Positions 63,949 through 64,000 of a stretch of DNA of 64,000 nucleotides are shown in pieces (position 1 is the first letter of the stretch; the number at the start of each line of letters is the position of its first letter). The position numbers and the translations under genes are program-made. Where the stretch lies: assembly GCF_000979455.1 (NCBI RefSeq), contig NZ_JJOY01000030.1, positions 1 to 64,000 on the forward strand. The letters are read 5' to 3'. Source of the DNA: Methanosarcina sp. 2.H.T.1A.6 (GTDB lineage: Archaea > Halobacteriota > Methanosarcinia > Methanosarcinales > Methanosarcinaceae). The notes under the pieces were generated by a model, which was not told where the DNA came from, did no database searches, and saw nothing but the letters and a program-made list of their open reading frames with translations.

Positions 63949-64000
63949 GATCTGTTACCTCAAATGATGGATATGTTTTTTGTAAAATAAAAAAGTGCAA

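Overview
This window is the left end of an assembled contig from a methanogenic archaeon of the genus Methanosarcina or a very close relative (inference). The evidence is the mix of archaeal information-processing genes (LSm, ribosomal protein L37e, RadA, Hel308, ABCE1, Cdc48, TiaS) with Methanosarcina-type families (three DUF1699 and two DUF1638 paralogues, PGF-pre-PGF/PGF-CTERM surface proteins), long AT-rich intergenic regions and archaeal TATA/BRE-like promoters. A complete tetrahydrofolate one-carbon gene set (folP-metV-metF, folD, glyA, purN) points towards the M. barkeri branch, where H4F enzymes have been described. The first 42 bases are not biological: they are an Illumina Nextera index plus adapter left on the contig end.

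Layout. 0.1-6.2 kb: a DUF356-like gene, a secreted alpha/beta hydrolase, an Asp/Asn-rich secreted protein, a PGF-CTERM remnant, an SRPBCC protein and an HExxH protein. 6.4-15.3 kb: an ATP-grasp enzyme, a Kup potassium transporter, two paralogous MATE exporters with MarR and TrmB-type regulators between them, and a broken YjbQ gene. 15.4-17.4 kb: lsm-rpl37e-purF operon. 18-24 kb: thiDN, trpB2, two DUF1699 genes, hisD. 24.6-36 kb: Hel308, ABCE1, a three-TM EMC6-like protein, an MBL-fold hydrolase, DUF1638/DUF1699 genes, thioredoxin and CofE. 36-44 kb: the H4F module on the minus strand. 44-51 kb: an HTH regulator divergent from tiaS, nadE, a Cdc48 ATPase with an unusual Glu/Ala/Ile-rich insert, and a PRC-barrel protein. 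51-58.2 kb: an AT-rich accessory stretch with an HNH nuclease that has a damaged 5' end, two SAM methyltransferases, GrpB, a cupin remnant, a membrane protein, a transglutaminase-like protein and an eight-TPR lipoprotein. 58.6-64 kb: phosphoglycolate phosphatase, radA, coaD, a small conserved protein, an endonuclease IV-like TIM barrel and a CbiO-type ABC ATPase with a C-terminal extension.

How the genes work together. The clearest functional unit is the H4F module. FolP makes the pterin-pABA precursor, GlyA moves the serine hydroxymethyl carbon to H4F, FolD interconverts methylene-, methenyl- and formyl-H4F, MetF with MetV handles methylene/methyl-H4F, and PurN spends formyl-H4F on purines. 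purF at 15 kb feeds the same purine pathway. The rest of the window is mostly housekeeping genes separated by long spacers. Those spacers are crowded with short tandem repeats, IS200/IS605-like hairpins and a three-copy dispersed repeat. No tRNA, rRNA, CRISPR array or intact transposase gene was seen.
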